Shown here: positions 34,689-45,500 of the stretch, piece by piece
Numbering within the stretch: the first letter of the stretch is position 1
How the letters are laid out: each line of letters begins with the position of its first letter
DNA from: Neorhizobium alkalisoli
GTDB lineage: Bacteria > Pseudomonadota > Alphaproteobacteria > Rhizobiales > Rhizobiaceae
Assembly: GCF_002968635.1 (NCBI RefSeq)
Contig: NZ_PVBN01000007.1
Location: forward strand, 62,001 to 126,000
Length of the DNA: 64,000 bases
Reading direction: 5' to 3'
Notes under the pieces: generated by a model
Told to the model about the DNA's origin: nothing
What the model saw: the letters and a program-made list of their open reading frames with translations, nothing else
Database searches by the model: none
Made by a program: the position numbers and the translations under genes

Positions 34689-35891
34689 TCACACACTCGT
34701 CGGCCGGTCCCGATTGGTTCTAACCCATTGGGCATTCACGGGTGCAAGGATATGCTGAGGATAGAGCTTCAGCTTTCCTGCCACATATCCGGGAATCTGG
34801 ATCACGGTGCGCAACGGCAGCGCGGTTCGTCCGTGAAACCACCAGATCACAATTAACGTCATGCTGAATATCAGAACATTTACGATGCAGATCAAAAGCG
34901 GAAAATCGAGCGCACCTGATGCCGCCAGGCCAGCGCTTGCCATCAGCGCCAGGAAAAGAAGTACCGCCTGCAAGGTCAGCGGGGGTACCAGAGCGTCAAT
35001 CACCAAGGCAAGATAATCTCTCTTCCTGAAGGTGCCGGCGGATGTCAATGCCGACAGTAGCGACCGGGTCAGCGCAAAACGCCCGGCATCCCAGCGCGAC
35101 GCCTGGGTGCGCAGGCCATCCCTGGAATAGGGGAAGGTGCTCTTGACGACGGCCGCATCGCAGAAGAGCGGGGCATGGCCCGCCCGGGCCAAGTCCAGGC
35201 CGAGTTTCATGTCTTCCACCAGATTGCCGTTCGCAAGCTGCGCGTTCTGCAATACGGCCCAAGGGAATGCCATACCTGACCCGGTCAGCTGCGCTGGAAG
35301 GCCGAGCTTTGAAAGTCCAAGGAGCCTGATGCGGTTCTTGAGCAGAAAAGCGAATTCGGAGACTGCAAGATTTATGCGCGCATTGCGCGGCGCGATCATC
35401 AGGTAGCTGGACTGCGACGGCCTGTTCGTCGCAGCGGTCATGTAGGCCAGTTCATCGAGTGCTCCGGGCTCCAGCCAGCAGTCGGCATCAACGACAACCA
35501 CAACGTCCGGAGGCGCGTTGGCAAGGTGCCGGATGCCGGCATCGAGCGCATATCCCTTCCCGCGATTGACTGCGTCGAAACGTTCAACGACCTCGGCGTC
35601 GGCGTCGCGCGCAAGGGAAGCGGTCAGGTCGCTGCAATTGTCGGCAACCACAATCAATCGGTCCCCTTGGTACATCTGGCTCTGGATATTCCGCACGGCG
35701 TCGAGAATTTGCAGCTCTTCGTTATGAGCGGGGACGATAATCGCAACCGTCGGCCTCAGAATCTCCCGATGCTGCAATTTCCGGCGCGACCGAAAGCTGC
35801 CGGCGACACACTCGACCGCAAGCACGGCGGTCGGGATCAAAAGGGCGATAGACAACAGGATCGCTGCAGAATTCAACAGGTAATGCGACAT
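34689..35891 (-). CDS. Processive-type glycosyltransferase, GT2 family, membrane-bound
   Basis: 400 residues. An N-terminal membrane segment (~8-28) precedes a GT-A domain with PTVAIIVPAHNEELQILDAV, VVVVDADCWLEPGAL, the ED motif in NLVEDMKLGLDLARAGH and QASRW, the D,D,D,QxxRW pattern of processive beta-glycosyltransferases such as NodC and cellulose synthase. Three membrane segments at the C-terminus (~290-370) complete that layout. It could elongate a homopolymeric stretch or add one sugar. It is convergent with the GMC oxidoreductase gene and divergent from the WecG-type gene. Confidence 0.9.
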   Translation of the reverse strand: MSHYLLNSAAILLSIALLIPTAVLAVECVAGSFRSRRKLQHREILRPTVAIIVPAHNEELQILDAVRNIQSQMYQGDRLIVVADNCSDLTASLARDADAEVVERFDAVNRGKGYALDAGIRHLANAPPDVVVVVDADCWLEPGALDELAYMTAATNRPSQSSYLMIAPRNARINLAVSEFAFLLKNRIRLLGLSKLGLPAQLTGSGMAFPWAVLQNAQLANGNLVEDMKLGLDLARAGHAPLFCDAAVVKSTFPYSRDGLRTQASRWDAGRFALTRSLLSALTSAGTFRKRDYLALVIDALVPPLTLQAVLLFLALMASAGLAASGALDFPLLICIVNVLIFSMTLIVIWWFHGRTALPLRTVIQIPGYVAGKLKLYPQHILAPVNAQWVRTNRDRPTSV

Positions 35892-36001
35892 GGCTTATCC
35901 CCGACTGCGGTATCTCGAGATCATCTTAATCGAAAGGCGCGGCGGGCGAGTTCGTCCGAACTACGACGTTTGAACGAAGGCGGGCTCATCCTTTTTAGAC
36001 T

Positions 36002-36020
36002 GACGGAAAAGGCTTCCGTC
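36002..36020. promoter_or_regulatory. Inverted repeat in divergent spacer upstream of WecG-type gene
   Basis: GACGGAA and TTCCGTC are perfect 7-base arms around AAGGC in the 282-base spacer between two divergent glycosyltransferase genes. The same spacer holds CTACCCCCA (36025-36033) and a perfect palindrome GGGCTAGCCC near 36116. Any of these could be a regulator site. Confidence 0.35.
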
Positions 36021-36173
36021 GTTCCTACCCCCATTTGATGCGGATCGGGCCAATTGAGCTCCGACAGCCAGAGAGAATAGAATTTACTCAATTAAAGCAG
36101 GTATTTAGCTCAAACGGGCTAGCCCCCGGTGAGCTGACGGCTTGCGCTGAATAAGCTTCAGGAGATGTAGGCC

Positions 36174-36974
36174 ATGGCAGTTATTGAAGCACCGCCATAC
36201 GAAGTGCAGCGTCCCGGGCGGGGCGGCAGGCGCAATTTCCTGGGGACGCCGTTCGATCTTCTGACGCCTTCAATGGTGCTGGACCTCGTAGCCAACAATC
36301 ACTCCGGAATGGGGTTCCGCTACGTGGTGACCCCCAACGTCGATCATGTGGTTCGGCTTCAGGGAAATTCGCAAATCAGGGGCTATTATCAACAGGCGTG
36401 GCTTTCCGTTTGTGACAGCCGCCCGATCGCCGGGCTTGCACGGTTACTTTTCCTGAGATTGCCTGTCGTTACCGGATCCGATCTCACCGCGAGCATCTTC
36501 AACTCCGTCATTCGAGATGGCGATCTGATAACGCTGATAGCCTCCGATGAAACGGTCGTGCGCGATATCCGTCTCCGGTATCCCAAAGTGAGGTTCCGTG
36601 CTCACCTGCCACCGCAGGGCCTGTGGAACAACGAGGAGGCTCTGCGAGCGTGCGTCGATTTTGCCGCTCGCGCCGAAGCACGGTTTGTCTTTATCGCGAT
36701 CGGCTCCCCTCAAGCGGAGAAGATAGCCTATGAACTGTCGCGTCATCCAGAAGCGCGGGGCATCGGGTTCTGTGTGGGTGCTTCGCTGGAGTTCCTCGTT
36801 GGGACAAAAAGGCGGGCGCCGCTATGGATGCAGCACGTCGGTCTCGAATGGCTCCACAGGCTTGCCACTGATCCAAAGAGGTTGTGGCGGAGATATGTCC
36901 ACGCGGTTTTGCCGCTGGCATCTCTTTTCTACAACGAAGTGACTGGACGAGGGCAGCGGCTTGGTCCGTATTAA
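36174..36974 (+). CDS. WecG/TagA/CpsF-family glycosyltransferase
   Basis: 266 residues with all family landmarks: TPNVDHVVRLQ (~60), the acceptor segment SVCDSRPIAGLARLL, VTGSDL (~100), FIAIGSPQAEKIAYEL (~180) and the terminal block APLWMQHVGLEWLHRLATDPKRLWRRY. Known members add ManNAc(A), glucose or glucuronic acid to a polyprenyl-PP-sugar as the second step of repeat-unit assembly. It starts 9 bases after AGGAG. The stop is 7 bases from the stop of the convergent phosphopantetheinyl transferase gene. Confidence 0.93.
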   Translation: MAVIEAPPYEVQRPGRGGRRNFLGTPFDLLTPSMVLDLVANNHSGMGFRYVVTPNVDHVVRLQGNSQIRGYYQQAWLSVCDSRPIAGLARLLFLRLPVVTGSDLTASIFNSVIRDGDLITLIASDETVVRDIRLRYPKVRFRAHLPPQGLWNNEEALRACVDFAARAEARFVFIAIGSPQAEKIAYELSRHPEARGIGFCVGASLEFLVGTKRRAPLWMQHVGLEWLHRLATDPKRLWRRYVHAVLPLASLFYNEVTGRGQRLGPY

Positions 36975-36981
36975 CCCGTGC

Positions 36982-37632
36982 CTAACGGACAATCATGCCC
37001 GTGACGACATGTCCGTCACGAAACCGGATGCTTCCGTTCAGGCGATCGTAGAGCCGGAAAGGCGGTACATCGACGTGGAAATATGCCGCAAAGGCCTCTT
37101 CCGCAAGGCTTAGCTCGATGTGCACCGTCTCGAACCCGAACATCCTTCTCGTAAGCTGGTACTGGCATTTATAGGTGCACTCTTTTGCGCTGAAGATTGC
37201 CTTCAGAAGTCTGCCGCGCCTGCCCGACGGTTGCTGATCAAGCCAGTCGCGCTCGCGTGGCGTGCATATCTCTTCTGCAAAAAACGCATCGAGCGGTGTT
37301 TCCTCCTCCACGTCTAGACCGACGGCCTTGATGCCATCTGAATGCCGCGCAACGGCGGCCGCGCATCGCGTAGACGAGTGGCTGATACTTCCGGTGATGC
37401 CACGCGGCCAGATCGGCGCCCGATCCGGTCCTATGGGTATCGCCATTTCGGGCAGTCCCAATTGCTTCATGGCCTGGCGGGCGCAGGATCGGCCAGCGGT
37501 AAACTCCCGTATCCGGCGTTTGTATGCGCCGACCATTGCTACCCGCTCTTCCGGATAAAGCGTCGCGATGTCTTCGCTCAGGGTCGACTCCGCTACCGAA
37601 ACGGAAGCATCAAATATGCCCTCGAGCAGCAT
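36982..37632 (-). CDS. 4'-Phosphopantetheinyl transferase, EntD/Sfp type
   Basis: 216 residues. The motifs are complete: PIWPRGITGSISHS (~85), the Mg-binding VGLDVEE (~118) and FSAKECTYKCQYQL (~165). It converts apo carrier proteins to holo forms by moving phosphopantetheine from CoA. Its ATG lies 2 bases after the stop of the NRPS gene, so they form an operon. Carrier domains available in this window are the NRPS PCP (S1464), the PKS ACP (S1821) and the free ACP (S35). Confidence 0.94.
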   Translation of the reverse strand: MLLEGIFDASVSVAESTLSEDIATLYPEERVAMVGAYKRRIREFTAGRSCARQAMKQLGLPEMAIPIGPDRAPIWPRGITGSISHSSTRCAAAVARHSDGIKAVGLDVEEETPLDAFFAEEICTPRERDWLDQQPSGRRGRLLKAIFSAKECTYKCQYQLTRRMFGFETVHIELSLAEEAFAAYFHVDVPPFRLYDRLNGSIRFRDGHVVTGMIVR

Positions 37633-37634
37633 TG

Positions 37635-40600
37635 CTAGACCTTCGTGTCCGCACCGACCAAGGCAAGGCGTCGGTCGATCAGGCTTCTGCGCAGTGCGGC
37701 GCGTTCCGAAACCTTGCTCAGCTCCGATTCCGCTTTTCCCTTGCCGGAGATGTGCTCGGCTAGCAGGGCAACCGTCGGGAAGCGGAAGAGGTCGGTAATG
37801 GTCAGCTGTGGCGCGAACTTTGCCTTCATCTCTCGATGCACTTGCACGGCGAGAAGCGAATGCCCTCCCAGGGCGAAGAAGTTGTCGAATATGCCGACCT
37901 TCTCCAAGCCGAGCGCCCGGCCGAATACTTCGCTGATCTCCCGCTGCAGGTTGTTGGATGGCTCAATGAATGTCACCGCGGGCGAGGAAACCTTTTCCGT
38001 GGGAAGAGGCAGCTTGTTGCGGTCCACTTTGGCATTTGGCGTCAGCGGGAACGTCTCCATCGTCACGAAGTGCGAGGGAATCATCACATCCGGCAGGGCT
38101 TCTGCTACATGAGCCCGCAGGTCGTGCTCGCAGACGTGTGTTCCGTCGGTTCTGACGTAAGCGACAAGGCGCACGTCGCCCGGACTGTCCTTGCGCGCCA
38201 CGACAACTGCCTCCCGGATGCCGGCGAATGTCGCGATCCGAGCTTCGATCTCTCCGAGTTCTATCCGGTGGCCACGAATCTTGACCTGATGATCCGTTCG
38301 CCCGAGGAAGTGGAGGATCCCATTTCTGTCGAAACGGGCAAGGTCGCCGGTCCGGTAGATCCGGCCTTCCGCAAAGGGATTTTGGAGGAAGCGCTCGTTG
38401 GTCAGCTGTTCGCGGTTGAGGTACCCTCTCGCAACGCCGTCGCCGCCGATATAGAGTTCGCCGATATCGCCGGGCGGGACTGGCCTCAATACGCTATCGA
38501 GGACATAGAGTTGTGTGTTGGCAATCGGACGGCCGATCGGAACGACGCCCATCGAAGGCCCGGCGGTATACGTCGACGACCATATGGTGGTCTCTGTCGG
38601 ACCGTACATGTTTTCAATGGTTGCATCCGTGACCGTTCGCAGGGCTGCGAGAAGCGAACCCTGCAACGCTTCCCCACCCAAAAAGACGTGCCGGACGTCG
38701 CTCAGCGCTGCCCGGTCCTCATCGACCATCATGAACATGCGGGCCATAGACGGTGTGCACTGCAGATGTGTAACCTTGTGCTTCCGGATGGCCTCGGCGA
38801 AGCTCTCGATCGGATCATCGCTCACAGGATTTTTGCTTGCTTTCACCACTTCAGCCAACAGCGGAAGCCGTTCCAGCACGATTTCGTCGGGCAGGCCGAA
38901 GTCGATGAGGCAGGCAATCTCGTCAACGCCGATTGCGTTGACTTCCACCAATCGTTCCATCGCGTCCTCGACGGTTCCGAAGAGACCGCTGTCTTCAAAA
39001 TAACGCAGAAAGGCAAATTCCAGGATGGCGTCCATCTCGTCCGGGGCCAGCGACTGGAGGTCGATATCCATCGGCTGGGCGACGCCCTGCGGCTTCTTGA
39101 AGGCCGGGAATGCCCACGCATATTGCTTGATCAGAGCGGCAGCGCTGCGCAGATAGTCTTTCATCGGGCCGCGAGCCAATTCCCGGACCTCTTCCCGCTC
39201 GTTTCCGAGAAGCGTGTGGAGCATCAGCGTCACCTTGTGGTCGCTTGGGTTGCGGCCAACCTCGACAAGCGTCTCCCTGTATATCTGTATCTTGTCGGCC
39301 AGTTCCTCGATCGACTGCCCAAGGAGGTGTGTCAAAACGTTGGCTCCCAGCCTCGCAGCCTCCCGATAGGTTTCGGGGTTGCCCGCTGTCGTCAGCCAGA
39401 CGGGGAGCTCCTTTTGCACGGGCCGAGGCTGGGTGACCACGGCCACCGTGCCGCCGCCGAAATCAAAATCCACCTTGTCGCCCCGCCACAATTTGCGGAC
39501 GGTTTCGATGTCGCGGACCAGGCTCGCCTTGTTCTTCGGAGGCGCGTTTTCTGGCCGCAGGACGAAATCTTCCGGCATCCAGCCCGAGGCGAAGGCAAGA
39601 GCGACGCGGCCATTGCTGAGATTGTCGATGATGGCCCATTCCTCGGTAACCCGCACCGGATGATGAAGCGGCAGGACGCAGCTGCCGGCGCGGATCGAGA
39701 GATTTTTCGTGACAGCGGCCACTGCCGCGCCGGTCACGGCAGGGTTCGGATAGGGCCCGCCGAATGCGTGGAAATGCCGTTCCGGGGTCCAAACGGAATC
39801 AAAACCGTTGGCATCGGCGAATTTTGCCCCCTCGAGGAGCAGCCGGTACTTTTCAGGCCCGGCACCGCCGTCATTCCCCCAGTAGAACAAGCCAAAATCG
39901 AGGTTGGTGGTTCTTCCAGGAACGGTTCTGCCACCTCCAGCTTTGGCCTCGATCACTTCGGACGAGTGGATGACGACCTTGAAGCCGCGGGCAAGTGTCC
40001 AGAAAAGCTCAAGGACGGAGATGTCGAAGGAAAGACTGGTGACAGCGAGCCAGACATTCCGCCGATCAGTCTCACGCGGAACCCGCTCGTCCATGCCGAC
40101 GAAGAAGTTCACGACGTTTCGATGTTCGATCATCACGCCTTTCGGCAGGCCAGTCGAACCTGAGGTATAGATGACATAGGCAAGATTGTTCGAGGCGACC
40201 CCGCTCGTCGGACGTTCGACAGATGCATTGCTTCTGAGAATATCGTCGACGCAAAGGAAGTTGGCCTCGGCGAGAATTGGCGACTTGGCCAGGCTCCGCT
40301 CGGTCAGGACGAGTTTCGCACCACTGTCCTCGATCATGAATGCCAGCCGATCCGCGGGGAAATGCGGATCAAGAGGAATATAGGCGCCACCCGCCTTCAT
40401 GATGGCTAGAGCGCCGACAACGAGATCCACCGATCGCGGCAGATAAAGACCGACGCTGACATCCGGTCCCACACCCTGTGCAATAAGTGCTTGGGCGATC
40501 CGGTTCGCTCGCTCGTCCATTTCACGGTAAGTCAGCGTGCGGCCGCGAAACGCGATGGCTTCCGCGCCCGGCGTGCGCTCAACCTGACGTTCGATGAGTT

Positions 40601-42248
40601 CGTGGACGCAGGCTGTCGTTTCGTATTCCCGCTGCGTCGCGTTCCAATCGTAAAGGATGATGTTTGCGTCGGCATCCGACATCAAAGGCAGATCCTGCAG
40701 CACGGCACCGGTTTTGAACGCAGCGGCCAGGACGTACAGTGCCTTTACCAGATCCTCCACTTGCCGGTCGTCGATGCGCGTCCGGTCGTAGTGGAGGTCG
40801 GTGCCGTTATCCCCCAACCGGAAGGTCAGGGCACTTCCCGTTATCGCTTGGGCCTGACTTAGATCGGCCGTGTCCATGATGCCGACCGTCAGGTCCGGCG
40901 TCGCAATGCCTGGATAACGATCGGGAAGATCACTGGGGTAACCCTTGCGCTTACCGATCTCCGTCAATTTCCGATCAAGCTCGCTCGCCAGATCATCTGT
41001 TGTCTGGTGGCCTGCGGCATCGATGTGCAACGGCACCGACGGCGCAAAGTAGCCGGGATAGCGTTTCGAGAGATTTACGAGACCGTCGTTCGTATAAGCG
41101 ACGTCGAATGCCGTCTGCCCTGAAAAGCGGGCCAGGAAGGTCAGGAGAAGTGCCGTCCGTTCAGGTCTGGCAAGCCCGGCCGGAAGAGAGAGGGATTTCG
41201 GGCGGATATCAGGCGCCTGCTCCGGCGCCTTGACCTGCGGCAGGGAGAGGTCGATGCAGGTTTCGAGCGTTCGCCGAAAGAAGACTTCGTGTCGCGAGAG
41301 CTCTGCCGCCGTTTCCGACAGCGCGATCATTTCCCGTTCGCCGAGAATCGGCAGCCGGTCGCCGGGGCGCAAAACCGAGGACAGCGCAACCTTGCCGGCG
41401 GCGTCCTTCCGGAATGCTTCCAGCAGGACGGGCGCGTCCGCAGTTCCTATCGTTACGCCGTGGGCGCCAACCGACATGACGAGGCCGGGCTCACCGTTCA
41501 TTTCTCCCTCGAGCACGCGGAAATGTGCGACGGTGAAGACTTGGTCGCCGAGACGAACCTTAGGCGTGGCGAGTGGATTCAGATATCCGCTTCCGAAATC
41601 CAAACCGCGGACAAGGCGGGAAAGCGCCTTTGCGGGCAGGGAGAAATCAAGAGTTGCCGCGGCAGCCGGACGCTTTAGGCGCTCGTAATAAACGCGGGTG
41701 CCGAAATCCTGCCGGCGTGGGGTCAAGGCATTTCGCTCGATATCATCGAGCATCGTAGAAAAGGTTGCGATACCAGCCTCGAAACACTTGGTGTTCACTG
41801 TAAGTGCGGTGTCGTCGTTAGAGATATCGAAGCCCTGCTGGGCGTAGATATCGCCCTCGTCGATCCCTTCATTGATCGCATGCCAAGTCACGCCGTGATG
41901 GTCGTGACCTTCCAGAATTGCCCATGCGGGCGTGTTGAGCCCCGCCATCTGCGGTAGGAGGCCATCATGGAAATTAGCGGCCCCGCGGCGGGCGCGTTGC
42001 CAAACCGGCTGTGGAATGATGGTCAAGTTGGCGATGCTGAAAAGCCAGTCGTACGAGATGTCGGCAAGGCTGGAGGCATAGTCGCTATGGAGGCTGACAA
42101 CGGGGATCTGCGCCACGCCGGCCCATCGTCTGACCGGCTCGCTCGACGTGACGATCGTCTGAATCTCGTGCCCGCGCGCCCTGAGGATCTCAGCGCATTG
42201 GACGAGCAGCGACCCGTCACCAACAAGAACACTCGTCAACTCGCCCAT
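37635..42248 (-). CDS. One-module NRPS: formyltransferase, partial C, A with inserted LLM monooxygenase, PCP
   Basis: About 1537 residues from ATG at 42248 (GGGGA 8 bases upstream; ATG 42257 and an upstream frame are alternatives). Domains: methionyl-tRNA/ArnA-type formyltransferase (~1-300) with N92, H94 and D130; the C-terminal half of a condensation-like domain (~365-530) without HHxxxDG; and an adenylation domain from ~543 with YTSGSTGLPKG at ~694. The A domain is split at ~783-1130 by a luciferase-like FMN monooxygenase of the MupA/Atu3671 type, then resumes with YGPTETT and KIRGHRIELGEIEA to ~1416. PCP serine is S1464 (LGGHSLL). An Asp in the A4 motif (LSFDISVLELFW) fits an alpha-amino acid. 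No thioesterase: the product probably passes to the PKS. It is divergent from the PKS gene and cotranscribed with the phosphopantetheinyl transferase gene. Confidence 0.93.
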   Translation of the reverse strand: MGELTSVLVGDGSLLVQCAEILRARGHEIQTIVTSSEPVRRWAGVAQIPVVSLHSDYASSLADISYDWLFSIANLTIIPQPVWQRARRGAANFHDGLLPQMAGLNTPAWAILEGHDHHGVTWHAINEGIDEGDIYAQQGFDISNDDTALTVNTKCFEAGIATFSTMLDDIERNALTPRRQDFGTRVYYERLKRPAAAATLDFSLPAKALSRLVRGLDFGSGYLNPLATPKVRLGDQVFTVAHFRVLEGEMNGEPGLVMSVGAHGVTIGTADAPVLLEAFRKDAAGKVALSSVLRPGDRLPILGEREMIALSETAAELSRHEVFFRRTLETCIDLSLPQVKAPEQAPDIRPKSLSLPAGLARPERTALLLTFLARFSGQTAFDVAYTNDGLVNLSKRYPGYFAPSVPLHIDAAGHQTTDDLASELDRKLTEIGKRKGYPSDLPDRYPGIATPDLTVGIMDTADLSQAQAITGSALTFRLGDNGTDLHYDRTRIDDRQVEDLVKALYVLAAAFKTGAVLQDLPLMSDADANIILYDWNATQREYETTACVHELIERQVERTPGAEAIAFRGRTLTYREMDERANRIAQALIAQGVGPDVSVGLYLPRSVDLVVGALAIMKAGGAYIPLDPHFPADRLAFMIEDSGAKLVLTERSLAKSPILAEANFLCVDDILRSNASVERPTSGVASNNLAYVIYTSGSTGLPKGVMIEHRNVVNFFVGMDERVPRETDRRNVWLAVTSLSFDISVLELFWTLARGFKVVIHSSEVIEAKAGGGRTVPGRTTNLDFGLFYWGNDGGAGPEKYRLLLEGAKFADANGFDSVWTPERHFHAFGGPYPNPAVTGAAVAAVTKNLSIRAGSCVLPLHHPVRVTEEWAIIDNLSNGRVALAFASGWMPEDFVLRPENAPPKNKASLVRDIETVRKLWRGDKVDFDFGGGTVAVVTQPRPVQKELPVWLTTAGNPETYREAARLGANVLTHLLGQSIEELADKIQIYRETLVEVGRNPSDHKVTLMLHTLLGNEREEVRELARGPMKDYLRSAAALIKQYAWAFPAFKKPQGVAQPMDIDLQSLAPDEMDAILEFAFLRYFEDSGLFGTVEDAMERLVEVNAIGVDEIACLIDFGLPDEIVLERLPLLAEVVKASKNPVSDDPIESFAEAIRKHKVTHLQCTPSMARMFMMVDEDRAALSDVRHVFLGGEALQGSLLAALRTVTDATIENMYGPTETTIWSSTYTAGPSMGVVPIGRPIANTQLYVLDSVLRPVPPGDIGELYIGGDGVARGYLNREQLTNERFLQNPFAEGRIYRTGDLARFDRNGILHFLGRTDHQVKIRGHRIELGEIEARIATFAGIREAVVVARKDSPGDVRLVAYVRTDGTHVCEHDLRAHVAEALPDVMIPSHFVTMETFPLTPNAKVDRNKLPLPTEKVSSPAVTFIEPSNNLQREISEVFGRALGLEKVGIFDNFFALGGHSLLAVQVHREMKAKFAPQLTITDLFRFPTVALLAEHISGKGKAESELSKVSERAALRRSLIDRRLALVGADTKV

Positions 42249-42558
42249 GAAGCTCATCCCCGCTCTGTTGCGTCGAAGGAACTCCGATAGAACCGGCGGG
42301 CGGTACAAATTTCAACATGCGCCAGGCCAGCCATCCGGATGATCGCGACTAAGCTTGAATCGCCGGCGGCATCAGCATCTCCGCCTTTTGAATGATGCCG
42401 GCTCCCAAAGGCGTAATTGCGATTGCGTTGGCGCTGGCAGCACACTGAACATGGCGAGTGGACGCTCGCGGACATTTTTGAAGGGAAGTGGAACACAGCC
42501 CAAGGGTCATTACAGATGACTTCCTCGGGCCGAGTTCATCCGGGGTGGGGCGTTGCCG
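42249..42558. promoter_or_regulatory. NRPS/PKS divergent promoter region
   Basis: About 310 bases shared by two divergent megasynthase genes. An 8-base inverted repeat (CGGCATCA 42367-42374, TGATGCCG 42393-42400) could form a hairpin or bind a regulator. I looked for iron-response-type boxes and saw none that convinced. No gene is supported. Confidence 0.5.
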
Positions 42559-45500
42559 ATGCTTGAAGGGGCCAACCAGATTTCCGCTGGCGATATAGCA
42601 ATTGTCGGCATGGCTTTGAGAGTACCCGGCGCCCGAAATGTGGATGAGTTCTGGAGGAACCTGCGAGATGGAGTGGAATCCATCCGCACGTTTTCACCGG
42701 AGGAACTGGCGGCGGCCGGAGAAGATCCCGGGCGCATTCATCATCCGAACTATGTCCCCCGCGGCGCAGAGCTTCCCGACATGGAAATGTTCGATGCGGA
42801 ATTCTTCGGGCTCAATCCGAAGGAAGCGGCTATCATGGACCCTCAGCACCGCCAGTTTCTGGAATGTGCCTGGGAGGCCATGGAGGATGCCGGCCGGACC
42901 CCTACCCCGAATGCCCACTCCGGTCCGGTCGGCATTTTTGCCGGTTGCGGCATGGGTAGCTATTTCTTCTTCAATGTCTGTAGCAATCGCAATCTTGTCG
43001 ATCAGGTCGGCATGTTCCTGCTGCGCCATACCGGCAACGACAAGGATTTTCTCGCCACACGGGCATCCTTCACCTTTGATCTGCGCGGTCCGAGTGTGAA
43101 CGTGCAGACAGCTTGCTCGACCTCGCTCGTCGCTACACACTACGCCTGCCAGAGCCTCATCTCCGGTGAATGTGACATGGCGCTCGCCGGCGGCGTCACG
43201 ATCGAGTTTCCGCATCGCCGCGGGTACCTCTTCCAGGAGGGAGAAATTCTCTCGCCGGATGGACACTGCCGCGCGTTCGATCACCGTGCAGCCGGAACCG
43301 TATTCGGGAGTGGCGTCGGCGTCGTGGTTCTCCGTCGACTTTCCGATGCGTTGCGCGACGGCGATGTCATCCACGGTGTTATCAAGGGAACTGCGGTCAA
43401 CAATGACGGCAACAGCAAGGCAGGCTATCTGGCGCCCAGCGTCAGCGGACAGGCGGAGGCTGTGCTGGAAGCCCAGGGGCTGGCCGGCGTTGCGGCAGAG
43501 ACGATCCAATATGTGGAATGCCACGGTACCGGCACTTTCTTGGGAGATCCGATCGAGATCGAGGCGTTGACCGCGGCATTCCGCCAGAGCACCGACAAAA
43601 CAGGCTTCTGCCATGTCGGGTCGGTCAAATCGAATATTGGTCACCTGGACACCGCCGCCGGCGTCGTCGGCCTCATCAAGGCGGTCCTGGCGATTGAACA
43701 TGGCGAGATCCCGCCGACGCTTGGCTTCGAGCGTCCAAACCCATCGATCGAGTTCGATAAAAGCCCGTTTCGGGTCAACAGCAAGCTGTTGAAGTGGCCT
43801 CAGATATCCGGGCCGCGCCGCGCCGCCGTGAATTCTCTCGGGGTCGGCGGCACAAATGCGCATGCCGTTCTGGAGCAGGCTCCCGCGCGCTACATTCCGA
43901 CAGATGAGAAGGTAGGCTCGCAGGCCGATGGCGCTGATCCGCTGCTGCTGTTTCTTTCCGCCCGCCAGCGCAAGACGCTTGATGCGATGACGGAGCGGCT
44001 TGCTTCCGCACTATCGAGCAAGCGAGATATTTCGCTGGACGACGTCAGTTACACCCTGCGCCACGGCCGCAGACATTTCGATCATCGCATGGTGCTCGCG
44101 GTCCGCAATCGGGAGGATGCCATTGCGGCGCTTTCGAATGCCACGAGCCGCGGCTTTGCTCATCAGCATGTACCGGCCCAATCCGGCACTGTGTTCCTTT
44201 TCCCCGGTGGCGGCGTTCAATACGTGGGCATGGCCAAGCGGCTTTATGAAGAAGATCGCAAATTTCGCTCGACCGTCGATGAAGGTCTTTCCTATCTGCC
44301 AGCCGATGTGGCGGCTCAGATCCGGGAAACCTGGCTGGTGGAGGGGAGTCCTGCTGCAGCGGAAGCCTTCCTTCGTCCCTCGCTCCAGCTCCCGGCGATC
44401 CTGATTGCCGAGATAGGCCTGGCTCGTTTGTGGATGGAGTGGGGTGTCAAGCCAAATGCTCTGATCGGTCATTCCATGGGCGAGAATGCTGCGGCATGCG
44501 TGGCGGGCGTGATCTCCTTCCAGGATGCGGTGCACCTCGTGCATCTGCGCGGCAAGCTGTTCGAGACAATTCGGCCGAGTGGGATGCTGAGCGTGCCGAT
44601 CGATCGGGAAAGGCTTGCGGAACTGCTGCCGCCATCGCTCGATGTGGCCTCGATCAACGCTCCCTCGCTCTGCGTTGTCTCCGGCCTCAATGAGGATCTC
44701 GAGAGGTTTCGGGAGACCCTGGCCGGACAGGGCATCGATGCGACGCGTGTTCCCATCAACATCGCCGCGCATTCCCGTCTGGTCGATCCCATTCTCAAGC
44801 CTTTCGAGGCATTCCTACGTAGTATTACTCTTCGCGCTCCGACAATCCCGATCCTATCGAATCGTACGGGCTTGCCGCTGAGCGCCGAAGAGGCGACCGA
44901 CCCGATGTATTGGGTCGGTCACCTTCGTTCGACCGTCCATTTTGCTGACGGAATGGCGACGCTTTCCGCCGATCCGGGGCTGATCTATGTCGAGGTCGGC
45001 CCTGGGCGCGTCCTGTCGTCGCTGACAAAGGCGCAGGGCTCGGTCCCGGCGAACCAGGTCATCAACAGCCTGCCGCATCCGGACGAGAATACAGACGACA
45101 GACTTCACTTTCTTTCAGCCGTCGGCAGGGCCTGGGCCGTGGGGGTCGACGTCGACATGGATCGCATGTGGGAGGGACGTTCCCCGCGCCGCGTCCGGTT
45201 GCCAACCTATCCGTTCCAGCATCGGCGTTTCTTCATCGACCGCGCGGTCGCCGCCAATAGCCAGCAGGCCTCCGAGCTTATTCTCTCGAAGGAACCGGAT
45301 ATCGAGCGGTGGGGGTATCGTCCAGCCTGGAAACGAACGCTTGCCGATTACGAGCCTGGCAACGAGAAGGATTGCCAGTCATGGCTTTTCTTCCTCGATG
45401 AAGGAGGGATAGGTCTTCGCCTGGTGGAGCAGCTCCGTTCGAAAGGCCACGGTGTCGTCACCGTGTCGCTGGGCGATGCCTTCGTTCGACATGATGCAGA

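Noticed and set aside
37836..40163. A 775-codon plus-strand frame opposite the NRPS
   Set aside because: Its translation is rich in Asp/Arg/His in the pattern of an antisense frame, and the minus strand encodes unmistakable NRPS motifs throughout.
42249..42558. Iron-regulated promoter (siderophore hypothesis) in the NRPS/PKS spacer
   Set aside because: No convincing Fur, RirA or Irr-type box was seen, and no siderophore receptor or transporter gene is nearby.
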